A stretch of DNA of 8,175 nt, taken from Candidatus Microgenomates bacterium. Lineage in GTDB: Bacteria; Patescibacteriota; Microgenomatia; UBA1406; GWC2-37-13. The DNA is taken from positions 1 to 8,175 of the forward strand of contig WFWI01000038.1 in assembly GCA_015491205.1 (NCBI GenBank). Direction: 5' to 3'. The notes below the pieces were generated by a model. The model saw only the letters and a list, made by a program, of their open reading frames with translations, had not been told where the DNA came from and did not search any database. How positions within the stretch are numbered: the stretch's first letter is position 1; the number at the start of each line of letters is the position of its first letter. Made by a program: the position numbers and the translations under genes. This document shows positions 1-5,706 of this stretch, piece by piece.

Positions 1-992
1 CCCGAGGCCTTCTACCGCTCTCTGCTTTGACAAATATGGGAGTTTATGGAAACGGGCGTGCATTTGAATACCTTATTGCCAACCTCCTTTTTGACCCGTT
101 GGAGGAAGTTAGAACGATCGCGCAAAAAATGAATAAAGAGCTTAGAAAAGTAATCCCAGCTTTTATCAAAAGAGCCACTAACGAAAAAGGAGAAGCTTTC
201 AGAGAATACCTTAAAGCAAGAGAGGAACGAACGAGAGAATTAATTAAAAAATACACAAAACAAACGCCCGTAAAAAGAGTCAAAAGGGCTTTTGTCAAGC
301 TTATAGACTGGGAAAAGCAAGGTGAAGAAAAAGTTTTAGCAGCAATTTTGTACGAGCGAACAAACAAACCTTACAAGGAGTGCCTAAAAGCAGCAAAGTC
401 CTTGGGTCCAAGACAACGCAAAAAACTTTTTGAAGCCTATCTTTCCGACCGCCAAAACCGACATCACAAACCAGGCAGAGCTCTCGAGCAAGTTTACTTT
501 TCCTTTGAAATCACAGCAGATTGGGGAGTTTATAAAGACTTAATGAGACACAGGATATTGACCCGCTTCAAACAGCTTTTTACAAATGAGCTTGGCTATT
601 GGATACCTGAAGAAATCAAACTTGCTGGATTTGAAAAGGAGTATAAAAATGCAGCGGAGTCTGCCTTAGAGCTTTATAACAAAATGAAAAATGAACTGCC
701 AGTTGAGGCTCAATATGCAGTTATCCACGCAGCCTACAACAGGTTTTTTATAAAAATGAACTTAAGGGAAGCTGTGCACTTGACGGAGCTTCGCTCCTCT
801 CCCCAAGGCCACCCAACCTACAGAAAAGTAGCTCAAGAAATCGCCCGGCAGATAATCAAAGTTTACCCGACCTTAGGCAAGTTGGCCTTAAAATTTGTTG
901 ATTACAAAGACTACCATTTAGAACGCCTCTCAGCCTTCAAGCGCCTGGAAGAAAAGGCTAAAAAGCTGGGAATAAAGGGATTTGAAGAATAA
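1..992 (+). CDS. thyX: FAD-dependent thymidylate synthase-like protein with tandem ThyX domains, 5' end cut by window
   Basis: ThyX converts dUMP to dTMP using methylene-tetrahydrofolate, FAD and NADPH. The reading frame is open to the window edge (first full codon at 3), so the TTG at 27 is internal and the true start lies upstream; 329 residues are visible. Numbering from the TTG, residues 1-50 match the end of a first ThyX domain: an N-G-R motif at 9-11, then a helix ending VIPAFIKRA. A charged linker follows (about 51-155). A second ThyX-like domain spans about 155-295, with RHR at 174-176, N-x-R at 245-247, R256 and H262. The family motif RHRxxSxNxxSxRY is only partly kept (RHRILTRFKQLFTNELGY), so this half may be non-catalytic and the active site may lie in the unseen half. 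It converges on the ATPase gene, 130 bp away. The family call is firm; the activity of this half is uncertain. Confidence 0.85.
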   Translation, partial: RGLLPLSALTNMGVYGNGRAFEYLIANLLFDPLEEVRTIAQKMNKELRKVIPAFIKRATNEKGEAFREYLKAREERTRELIKKYTKQTPVKRVKRAFVKLIDWEKQGEEKVLAAILYERTNKPYKECLKAAKSLGPRQRKKLFEAYLSDRQNRHHKPGRALEQVYFSFEITADWGVYKDLMRHRILTRFKQLFTNELGYWIPEEIKLAGFEKEYKNAAESALELYNKMKNELPVEAQYAVIHAAYNRFFIKMNLREAVHLTELRSSPQGHPTYRKVAQEIARQIIKVYPTLGKLALKFVDYKDYHLERLSAFKRLEEKAKKLGIKGFEE

Positions 993-1035
993 TTGTTCAA
1001 GAAACCCCGCAGGTTGACATTTAGAATTGCTTAAA

Positions 1036-1069
1036 AACCTCGAAGGTTGATTAAGAAACCTTCGAGGTT
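1036..1069. terminator. Perfect 13-bp hairpin between convergent genes, likely shared terminator
   Basis: AACCTCGAAGGTT (1036-1048) is exactly complementary to AACCTTCGAGGTT (1057-1069), with an 8-nt loop. On the minus strand the stem runs straight into TTTTT, 54 nt after the ATPase stop, so it reads best as the terminator of that gene. On the plus strand it lies 44 nt after the thyX stop but is followed by AAATTCC, a poor T-tract. A bidirectional role is inferred. Confidence 0.7.
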
Positions 1070-1090
1070 AAATTCCTCTTTAAATTACTC

Positions 1091-1106
1091 CACTGTTTCA
1101 CTGTTG
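1091..1106. repeat. Two tandem octamers downstream of the ATPase gene
   Basis: CACTGTTT is followed directly by CACTGTTG. The unit resembles the octamers at 2367-2390 on the other side of the ATPase gene (consensus about CAYTGYTK), so the gene is bracketed by related low-complexity DNA. Confidence 0.45.
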
Positions 1107-1122
1107 GCAATCTAACTATCAT

Positions 1123-2262
1123 TTAAGTAATAAATTCTAAAAAGTTCTCCTGCGAGATGACCTTGAATTCAGCCTCGGGATAAGCCTTTTTCCAAGCAGC
1201 AGGAACTCTTACCCTTTTTCTTTTCCATTTAAACTCGTAGCCAAAAAGTCTGCCTTCCCTTTCCTCCACCCAATCTATCTCCTGCTGATCCCACGTTCGC
1301 CAAAAAAAGTTGCGGGAGTATAACCCTTTATAACTTTGTTTCTTTATTCTTTCAATTACCAAAAAATTTTCCCACAAGGCGCCAACATCATCGCGCAATT
1401 TTATCGGATTAAAATTGTTAATTACCGCGTTGCGTATTCCTAAATCCCAAAAATACCAACGTGAATTTTTTGTAATTTCCTTTCTTAGATTTCTACTGAA
1501 ACCCCTTACATTGACTAAAATAAATGTTTTTTCAAAAAGGTCCAAATACCGCTCAACTGTACCTCTTGCAAGCTCAAGGCTGTCCGCAAGCTCTGAAAGG
1601 GAAACTTCTTTGCCAATTTGAAAAGCCAAAAGTGCTAAAAGATCAAGCAATTTTTTTGGCTTTCGTATGTTTTCAAACTCTAAAACATCCCTTAAAAGAT
1701 AGGAGTCAACCAGCTCAAAAAGATATTCAATCTTTTCTTCCCTGCTCTTTTTCAAAAAGACTTCTGGATAACTGCCAAAGATAAGCCTTTCCTCTAAGGC
1801 TTCCAAAAAGAATTCGCTTGAAAAGCTTTCAATGACCTCCTTGCTCCAAACAGGATATAAAAAAATGGTTCTTTTCCTACCAGTTAAAGGCTCCCCCACC
1901 TTTACGACCAAATCAAAAGAGGCAGAGCTGCTTGCAATGATTTTAAGCTTAGGATAAGTATCTACCAAAAGCTTTAAATTTTCTCCAATAGAGGAGATTT
2001 TTTGAGCTTCATCCAAAATCAAAAGCGTCTTATCCTTTCCAAAAAAACTCCTCATTTTTTCAGGATTTAAAGATGAAAAAACTTCTTTTACAACCAATCT
2101 GTCTCCTTGAAAATATGCGATTTTTTCCTTTCCTTCAAGCTCTTTTTCAAGTTGTTTTAAAAGAAAAGTCTTCCCCACTCTTCTGGGACCATAAAGCACT
2201 ATCACCTTCCCACCCTCCAACTTTTCTTTAATCTTCCCAAGCGCAGCCCTTTTAATGATCAT
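1123..2262 (-). CDS. AAA ATPase with DUF4143-type C-terminal domain
   Basis: This 379-residue protein has the full layout of the AAA ATPase/DUF4143 family. Walker A is GPRRVGKT (25-32), Walker B is LLILDEAQ (80-87), and a sensor-1 strand IIASSSAS lies near 108-115. Next comes the family signature LTGRKRTIFLYPVW (126-139) with GSYPEV at 163-168, then a winged-helix-like segment (about 200-250). The C-terminal part has E298, E328-x-D330 and E343-x-K345, resembling a PD-(D/E)xK nuclease fold. The length is close to the family norm and no break is seen. The ATG at 2262 lies about 36 nt below the predicted start of a good promoter, but no clear Shine-Dalgarno is visible. Members are widespread orphan ATPases whose biological role is poorly known; no toxin or methylase partner is next to it. 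The family call is firm, the function unknown. Confidence 0.88.
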   Translation of the reverse strand: MIIKRAALGKIKEKLEGGKVIVLYGPRRVGKTFLLKQLEKELEGKEKIAYFQGDRLVVKEVFSSLNPEKMRSFFGKDKTLLILDEAQKISSIGENLKLLVDTYPKLKIIASSSASFDLVVKVGEPLTGRKRTIFLYPVWSKEVIESFSSEFFLEALEERLIFGSYPEVFLKKSREEKIEYLFELVDSYLLRDVLEFENIRKPKKLLDLLALLAFQIGKEVSLSELADSLELARGTVERYLDLFEKTFILVNVRGFSRNLRKEITKNSRWYFWDLGIRNAVINNFNPIKLRDDVGALWENFLVIERIKKQSYKGLYSRNFFWRTWDQQEIDWVEEREGRLFGYEFKWKRKRVRVPAAWKKAYPEAEFKVISQENFLEFIT

Positions 2263-2304
2263 AATTATGGAATTTCCGCAATTTTAATGACGGAATTTAC
2301 ATAA

Positions 2305-2333
2305 ATTCTACAAGTTTTGGGAAGAAAAGTCAA
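2305..2333 (-). promoter_or_regulatory. Promoter of the AAA ATPase gene
   Basis: Read on the minus strand, TTGACT (2328-2333) and TAGAAT (2305-2310) are separated by exactly 17 nt, each 5/6 to the sigma-70 consensus. The start site would be near 2298, giving a leader of about 36 nt. The leader holds TTCCG/CGGAA inverted copies (plus-strand 2274-2295) that could be an operator; that is speculative. Confidence 0.6.
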
Positions 2334-2366
2334 GAAGAAAAACCTTAAACCTTTATCCTATTCCTC

Positions 2367-2390
2367 CATTGCTTCATCGTTTCATTGCTG
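2367..2390. repeat. Three tandem octamers upstream of the ATPase gene
   Basis: The units are CATTGCTT, CATCGTTT and CATTGCTG in direct succession. They resemble the CACTGTTT/CACTGTTG pair at 1091-1106. A second pyrimidine-rich tract with an approximate 8-nt rhythm (TTTCAACTTTCCAACCTTCC) continues at 2413-2450. No inverted ends or coding content were seen, so no mobile element is claimed. Confidence 0.45.
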
Positions 2391-2460
2391 ATAATGCGAC
2401 AATTCAAACTTCTTAACCTTTCAACTTTCCAACCTTCCAACCCAACCTCCCCAGATCAGC

Positions 2461-2488
2461 TTTAGGATTTAAGATTTAGGCTTTAAGA
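2461..2488. repeat. 14-bp tandem duplication in the intergenic region
   Basis: TTTAGGATTTAAGA (2461-2474) is followed immediately by TTTAGGCTTTAAGA (2475-2488), differing at one base. It lies 22 nt upstream of the -35 box of the glutaredoxin gene and could be a direct-repeat protein site or simple slippage. The rest of the 2263-2550 gap holds two promoters and the octamer tract, with no further gene seen. Confidence 0.6.
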
Positions 2489-2509
2489 TAAATCTAGTTT
2501 AACTTCCCC

Positions 2510-2538
2510 TTGACAAAAAAATTTTTTCTGTTCATAAT
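2510..2538 (+). promoter_or_regulatory. Promoter of the glutaredoxin-domain gene, near-leaderless
   Basis: Consensus TTGACA (2510-2515), a 17-nt spacer and CATAAT (2533-2538, 5/6). Only 12 nt separate the -10 box from the ATG at 2551, so the mRNA would start about 5-6 nt before the start codon. No Shine-Dalgarno is present, consistent with leaderless initiation. Confidence 0.75.
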
Positions 2539-2550
2539 AAAAGATAAGCT

Positions 2551-3381
2551 ATGAAAATTACAGTTTACACAGTTTCATATTGTCCTTTCTCAAAGCAGGA
2601 GAAGGAGTATTTGAAATCAAGGGGTCTTGCTTTTGAAGAGAAAAACTTGGAGGAAAACCCTCAGTACTTAGATGAAATGCTTAAAGTCTCCAACAATTTT
2701 GCTGGCACGCCAGTGACTGTCATTCAAAAGGATGATGGCTCAACCGTAGTTTTAAAAGGCTTTACAAAAGATGAGTTTGAAAAGGTTTTGGGCCCATCGC
2801 AAGCTCCAATGGGAGCTTCTCAAGCTCCAGCAGGAACTCAACAAGCTTCAGCAGGAGCTCAAGGAGCTGCAGGACAATCCCAACAACCTTCCCAACCAAC
2901 TGATCAAGGACAAGACACTGGAGGGACTCAACAACCACTTGCTAAACCTGAAGAAGAGGCTCAAACTCCTCCACCAGCACCAGCTGCACCAGCAGCCGAA
3001 GAAAAACCAGAAGAAAAGCCGGAAGCACCAAAGGAGGAAGAAGTAAAGGAAAAAATTGAGCAGATTTTAAAGCAAACAGGAGCTGCAGAACCAACTCAAG
3101 AAACTCAGCCCACAGAAACCCAACCTGCCCAACCCAAACCAGAGGAAAAAGCTGTAGAGCCAGCTCAGGTGGAACAATCAACTGAACAACCAGAAGCTGC
3201 TGCTGAACAACAGGTCTCAAAACCAGAGGAAAATCAACAAGAAGTGGATAATCTTCTCCAACAGCTACAACAAAAAGCCCAAGAAGCTCAAGCAGGATTA
3301 ACAGCCGATCAACCACCAGCTCAACAACCTTCTCAGCCCCCCTCTCCTAACCTACCTGACTTTTCTGGAGATAAAAGCTAA
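2551..3381 (+). CDS. Glutaredoxin-like protein with long Pro/Gln/Ala/Glu-rich disordered tail
   Basis: Residues 1-81 form a glutaredoxin/NrdH-type thioredoxin fold. The first strand leads into the redox motif C11-P-F-S14, a monothiol CxxS site, followed by the cis-proline motif G52-T-P54-V and the late G70-F71. Such domains handle thiol-disulfide or glutathione exchange in the cytoplasm; no signal peptide or membrane segment is seen. Residues 82-276 have no recognisable fold: GASQAP/AGTQQA-like degenerate repeats come first, then Pro-Glu-Lys and Gln-rich stretches with predicted helix-like QQLQQKAQEAQ near the end. The tail is over twice as long as the domain and has no cysteine. The loss of the second active-site cysteine suggests a monothiol mechanism. 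The start is fixed by the near-leaderless promoter. The domain call is firm; the role of the tail is unknown (tether, scaffold or partner-binding arm). Confidence 0.82.
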   Translation: MKITVYTVSYCPFSKQEKEYLKSRGLAFEEKNLEENPQYLDEMLKVSNNFAGTPVTVIQKDDGSTVVLKGFTKDEFEKVLGPSQAPMGASQAPAGTQQASAGAQGAAGQSQQPSQPTDQGQDTGGTQQPLAKPEEEAQTPPPAPAAPAAEEKPEEKPEAPKEEEVKEKIEQILKQTGAAEPTQETQPTETQPAQPKPEEKAVEPAQVEQSTEQPEAAAEQQVSKPEENQQEVDNLLQQLQQKAQEAQAGLTADQPPAQQPSQPPSPNLPDFSGDKS

Positions 3382-3455
3382 GTAAACGAGTCTCAATCAT
3401 CTGTTTTCACAAAATTTTCCCAAAGAGCTTATTACAAAGACCCAAAATGTATAAA

Positions 3456-3491
3456 ATTGACTGCTTCTTCCGATCGAAAAAAACAGTCAAT
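3456..3491. other. Imperfect long hairpin upstream of the PLP-enzyme gene
   Basis: ATTGACTG (3456-3463) pairs exactly with CAGTCAAT (3484-3491). The inner CTTCTTC against AAAAAAA extends the stem with C-A mismatches, around a CGATCG-containing loop. It lies 75 nt after the glutaredoxin stop. It has no T-tract on the plus strand; on the minus strand it is followed by TTTTA. It could be a weak terminator for the glutaredoxin mRNA or a structured spacer. Confidence 0.4.
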
Positions 3492-3528
3492 CAAATAATC
3501 TAAAGAATTTGAAAGAAATCAAGTATCA

Positions 3529-3557
3529 TTGCAAAAATGGGAGTAAGAATTTAAAAT
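3529..3557 (+). promoter_or_regulatory. Promoter of the PLP-enzyme gene, near-leaderless
   Basis: TTGCAA (3529-3534), a 17-nt spacer and TAAAAT (3552-3557). The -10 box ends 9 nt before the GTG at 3567, so transcription would start about 2-3 nt before the start codon. An in-frame stop at 3552-3554 excludes any earlier start. Confidence 0.55.
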
Positions 3558-3566
3558 AACACAAGT

Positions 3567-4739
3567 GTGAAGTTTTCCACTAAAAGTATAAAAATAGGAG
3601 TTGAGGAATCTGACCCAAGCTTTGGCTCGGTTGTTCCTCCTATCTACCCCTCCTCTACCTTCCGTTTTCCTTCAGCTGAAGAAGGCGCAGCTCGCTTTGC
3701 TTTCAAATCTCCTGGAATGATCTACTCTCGCCTTGCCAACCCTACTGTTCAAGCCTTAGAAAAAAGGCTGACTGCTATGGAAGGTGCTGAAGCAGCCCTT
3801 GTAACCTCATCTGGCATGTCAGCTATCTTAACGGCTATTTTGCATTTTGCAAAAGCAGGAGACCACATAGTAGCCCACAAATCTATCTATGGCGGCACTT
3901 TTGAACTCTTATCAAAAATACTGCCCAAGTTTGGCATAAAAACTAGCTTTGTAGACTTTACGGATCCAGCAAACGTTGAAAAAACCATAAAGAAAAACAC
4001 TACTATCCTCTATTTTGAAAGCCCAACTAATCCATTAATGGAAATTGTTGATATAAAAACAATCTGCTATATCGCAAAAAAACATAATTTGCTTACGCTT
4101 TTTGATAACACCTTTGCTAACCCCCCACTTCAGTACCCTTTAAAACTTGGAGTGGATGTAGTGCTTTATAGCCTTACAAAATACATAAATGGTCACTCCG
4201 ATGTTATTGCCGGCGCAATAATCTCAAGCAAAAAAATTATTGAGGACATTTTCAAACGCACTTTAATCTTTTTTGGCCCAACTCTCTCACCCTTCTCCGC
4301 TTATCTTATCCTGCGCGGTATGACAACTTTAAACGAACGTATGAAAAAGCATTGTGAAAACGCTCTTGCTGTTGCTAAATTTTTAGAAAAACACCCTAAA
4401 ATAGAACGGGTCTACTACCCCGGACTTAAGTCTCACCCTCATTATAAGCTTGCCAAAAAGCAAATGAATGGTTTTGGAGGAGTGCTCTCTTTTGAAGTAA
4501 AAGGCGGGTATGAGGCTGGCAAAAAACTGGTAAATTCTGTAAAAATAATTAACCTTGCAGTTTCCCTTGGAGCTGTAGAGAGCCTTATAGAGCACCCTGC
4601 TTCTATGACCCATTCCGAGCTCTCTGCAGAGGAAAGAAAAAAGGCTGGAATAAAGGACGGGCTTATCAGGCTTTCAGTTGGACTGGAAGATGTTGATGAT
4701 ATAATCCAGGATCTGTCTCAGGCTTTGGATAAGGTTTAA
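3567..4739 (+). CDS. PLP-dependent Cys/Met metabolism enzyme, methionine gamma-lyase/cystathionine gamma-synthase family
   Basis: This 390-residue protein is full length for the family, which makes or breaks C-S bonds in methionine, homocysteine or cystathionine in the cytosol. Visible landmarks are PPIYPSSTF (24-32), YSRLANPT (53-60, cofactor phosphate contact from the partner subunit), SSGM (81-84), YGGT (108-111), ESPTNP (151-156), D180 in FDNTFA (pyridine-nitrogen contact), the Schiff-base lysine K205 in YSLTKYINGHSD, and SLGAVESLIEHPASMTH (333-349), with R368 placed to hold the substrate carboxylate. SAEEGAARFA (36-45) is most like methionine gamma-lyases and O-acetylhomoserine sulfhydrylases, but YGGT lacks the cysteine of classical methionine gamma-lyases (YGCT), so the reaction is left open. 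It starts at GTG with no Shine-Dalgarno. Its last 66 bp overlap a convergent gene. No other methionine or cysteine gene is in view. Confidence 0.9.
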   Translation: MKFSTKSIKIGVEESDPSFGSVVPPIYPSSTFRFPSAEEGAARFAFKSPGMIYSRLANPTVQALEKRLTAMEGAEAALVTSSGMSAILTAILHFAKAGDHIVAHKSIYGGTFELLSKILPKFGIKTSFVDFTDPANVEKTIKKNTTILYFESPTNPLMEIVDIKTICYIAKKHNLLTLFDNTFANPPLQYPLKLGVDVVLYSLTKYINGHSDVIAGAIISSKKIIEDIFKRTLIFFGPTLSPFSAYLILRGMTTLNERMKKHCENALAVAKFLEKHPKIERVYYPGLKSHPHYKLAKKQMNGFGGVLSFEVKGGYEAGKKLVNSVKIINLAVSLGAVESLIEHPASMTHSELSAEERKKAGIKDGLIRLSVGLEDVDDIIQDLSQALDKV

Positions 4740-4997
4740 ACTACTCTTATCACTCCTTTTCTTCTTATCAAGCTCTACCTTATATTTTTCTTTTTTTGAA
4801 TCAATTGTTTCTTTCTTAGCTGGTCTTATTTTTAAAATTATCCTGGTAGTTCCAACTTTTTTTTCATATCTCATCTCATTTTTTGTGGCTACCCCTTTTA
4901 CCTTTTGTCTACTATGCAATGTTTTAGTATATAAGAAGAAAAAGAATATAAAAACACCTAACCCACCAAAGATCAAGATCAATTTAATTTTTTTCAT
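4674..4997 (-). CDS. Small single-pass membrane protein of unknown function
   Basis: This 107-residue frame is not recognised as any family. Residues 1-4 are basic and about 5-22 are strongly hydrophobic (ILIFGGLGVFIFFFFLY), so it is probably anchored by its N-terminus. The rest is lysine-rich with a short predicted amphipathic helix at the end (SLRQILDYIINIF). A TATAAT box ends 12 nt before the ATG, the same spacing as at several neighbours, which supports a real leaderless gene. Its last 22 codons lie antisense to the 3' end of the PLP-enzyme gene. Low-complexity lysine-rich content leaves open that it is a spurious frame. Confidence 0.5.
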   Translation of the reverse strand: MKKIKLILIFGGLGVFIFFFFLYTKTLHSRQKVKGVATKNEMRYEKKVGTTRIILKIRPAKKETIDSKKEKYKVELDKKKRSDKSSLNLIQSLRQILDYIINIFQSN

Positions 4998-5009
4998 TAT
5001 CTAAATTAG

Positions 5010-5015
5010 ATTATA
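5010..5015 (-). promoter_or_regulatory. -10 box of the small membrane protein gene
   Basis: Read on the minus strand this is a perfect TATAAT, ending 12 nt before the ATG at 4997. The -35 region (ATAGCA at 17 nt) is weak and overlaps the -10 box of the divergent candidate small RNA, so the two promoters may compete. Confidence 0.45.
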
Positions 5016-5032
5016 AAGCTTTTTGAAAAATT

Positions 5033-5041
5033 TGCTATAAT
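5033..5041 (+). promoter_or_regulatory. Extended -10 promoter facing the GC-rich terminator
   Basis: TGCTATAAT is a perfect extended -10 element (TGnTATAAT), which can work without a -35 box. Predicted start is about 5048-5049, at the first G of GGGTCTAAAC. Confidence 0.5.
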
Positions 5042-5048
5042 TTATCTT

Positions 5049-5116
5049 GGGTCTAAACACCCTATAAGGCTGGAGCCGGGCCTCCCCGAAAGTTTTCGGG
5101 GAGGCCCTTGTCTTTT
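5049..5116 (+). ncRNA. Candidate orphan small RNA of about 68 nt
   Basis: The segment is bounded by an extended -10 promoter and a strong intrinsic terminator, and is far more GC-rich than its surroundings. It would fold as three hairpins: GGGT-CTAAAC-ACCC (5049-5062), GGC-TGGA-GCC (5068-5077) and the terminator stem. The GGAG of the second hairpin could also pair with CTCC of the terminator's left arm, an arrangement that would allow switching. No open frame of note lies in it and no gene follows on this strand, so it is not an ordinary leader. It does not match any riboswitch family I can recall. The boundaries are inferred. Confidence 0.4.
5078..5116 (+). terminator. Strong intrinsic terminator
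   Basis: GGGCCTCCCCGAAA (5078-5091) is perfectly complementary to TTTCGGGGAGGCCC (5094-5107), which gives about 13 bp around a 4-nt loop. TTGTCTTTT (5108-5116) follows as the T-tract on the plus strand. On the minus strand it lies 7 nt after the WxL gene stop but has no T-tract there, so it may also slow or protect that transcript's 3' end. Confidence 0.75.
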
Positions 5117-5681
5117 ACTGCAAGGTAAAGGTCCAAGTCGCCTGATAAGTTGCTGCATCTGAATTTGCGGGTATTATCCAACTAAAGTTAATATCTCCCT
5201 GGAACTGACCTCTTCCAGCACCGGTTGAGGCTGTGGCAATAGTAGCCTGATCTGTGGTGCTGGCGAAAGTGTAAGAGCCACCCAGGCTTACGCCTGTAAC
5301 ATTCCCACTGTTTGCCACCAAATTGGTTGGCGTAATCGTAAGACCAGTTACCGGAATTGTACTTGGCTCGGTTGGATCGCCATCGGAAAGATCAGTAGAT
5401 GTCATGGTTAAGCTCCAGCCTGGGGCCTGAGATGGTTTGTGACCCCTAGCATCATCCACCTTCCAAGCTGTGGCTGTGCCTGAAACAGTTTGCTGATCAG
5501 TGCTTACTGTAATATCAGGCAGCACCACATCAGCTGGCGCTTGGAAGGTTAAAGACCCTGGCAAGAGTTTTTGAGTTATCTTCGTAATCGTATCATTGTT
5601 TAAAGGTGCAGCTAAAGTCAGCCCGGCGGAAAACATAATCACAAGACCCGTCCCCAACATTCTTGTAAGTATTCTTCTCAT
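5115..5681 (-). CDS. Secreted WxL-type surface protein
   Basis: The 188-residue protein starts with a signal peptide: RR at 2-3, a hydrophobic core about 9-23, and cleavage likely after A24 or A25. The remainder fits a single WxL domain, a family that in Firmicutes binds non-covalently to the cell wall. Typical landmarks are VDDARG (75-80), the first W-x-L motif in PGWSLTM (W89, L91), G-x-G-x-F-like GAGRGQF (154-160), and the ending IPANSDAATYQATWTFTLQ (170-188), whose W183-T-F stands where the second WxL motif lies. It is short for the family, as though it carries the wall-binding domain only. It is second in an operon, 25 bp after the two-TM protein, and starts behind a very strong Shine-Dalgarno, so high translation is likely. 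The WxL assignment is by pattern, not by database search. Confidence 0.78.
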   Translation of the reverse strand: MRRILTRMLGTGLVIMFSAGLTLAAPLNNDTITKITQKLLPGSLTFQAPADVVLPDITVSTDQQTVSGTATAWKVDDARGHKPSQAPGWSLTMTSTDLSDGDPTEPSTIPVTGLTITPTNLVANSGNVTGVSLGGSYTFASTTDQATIATASTGAGRGQFQGDINFSWIIPANSDAATYQATWTFTLQ

Positions 5682-5686
5682 TCCTT

Positions 5687-5701
5687 ATCACCTCCCTTCT
5701 A
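5687..5701 (-). promoter_or_regulatory. Extended Shine-Dalgarno of the WxL gene
   Basis: Read on the minus strand, TAGAAGGGAGGTGAT differs at one base from the exact complement of the canonical 16S 3' tail (TAGAAAGGAGGTGAT), and that base can still pair as G-U. GGAGG ends 9 nt before the ATG at 5681. It begins 5 nt after the stop of the upstream gene. Confidence 0.85.
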
Positions 5702-5706
5702 GCCTG

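Noticed and set aside
44..367. Minus-strand frame with hydrophobic stretches
   Set aside because: It is antisense to the conserved ThyX-type coding sequence, with no promoter or ribosome site.
2263..2550. Miniature mobile element around the octamer and 14-bp repeats
   Set aside because: No terminal inverted repeats and no target-site duplication were found by eye.
2771..3316. Two alternative-frame open frames, Gln/Lys-rich (+) and Leu/Val-rich (-)
   Set aside because: Both lie inside the low-complexity tail of the glutaredoxin-domain protein and only reflect its repeated codons.
4740..4800. Terminator of the PLP-enzyme gene in the T-rich stretch
   Set aside because: T-runs are present but no hairpin precedes them, and the stretch is the antisense of lysine codons of the small membrane protein.
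5049..5077. Resemblance to a preQ1-like riboswitch or an integron attC site
   Set aside because: The short GGGT/ACCC hairpin and TCTAAAC string looked suggestive, but the conserved core bases and spacing of those elements are missing, and no gene follows on the strand.
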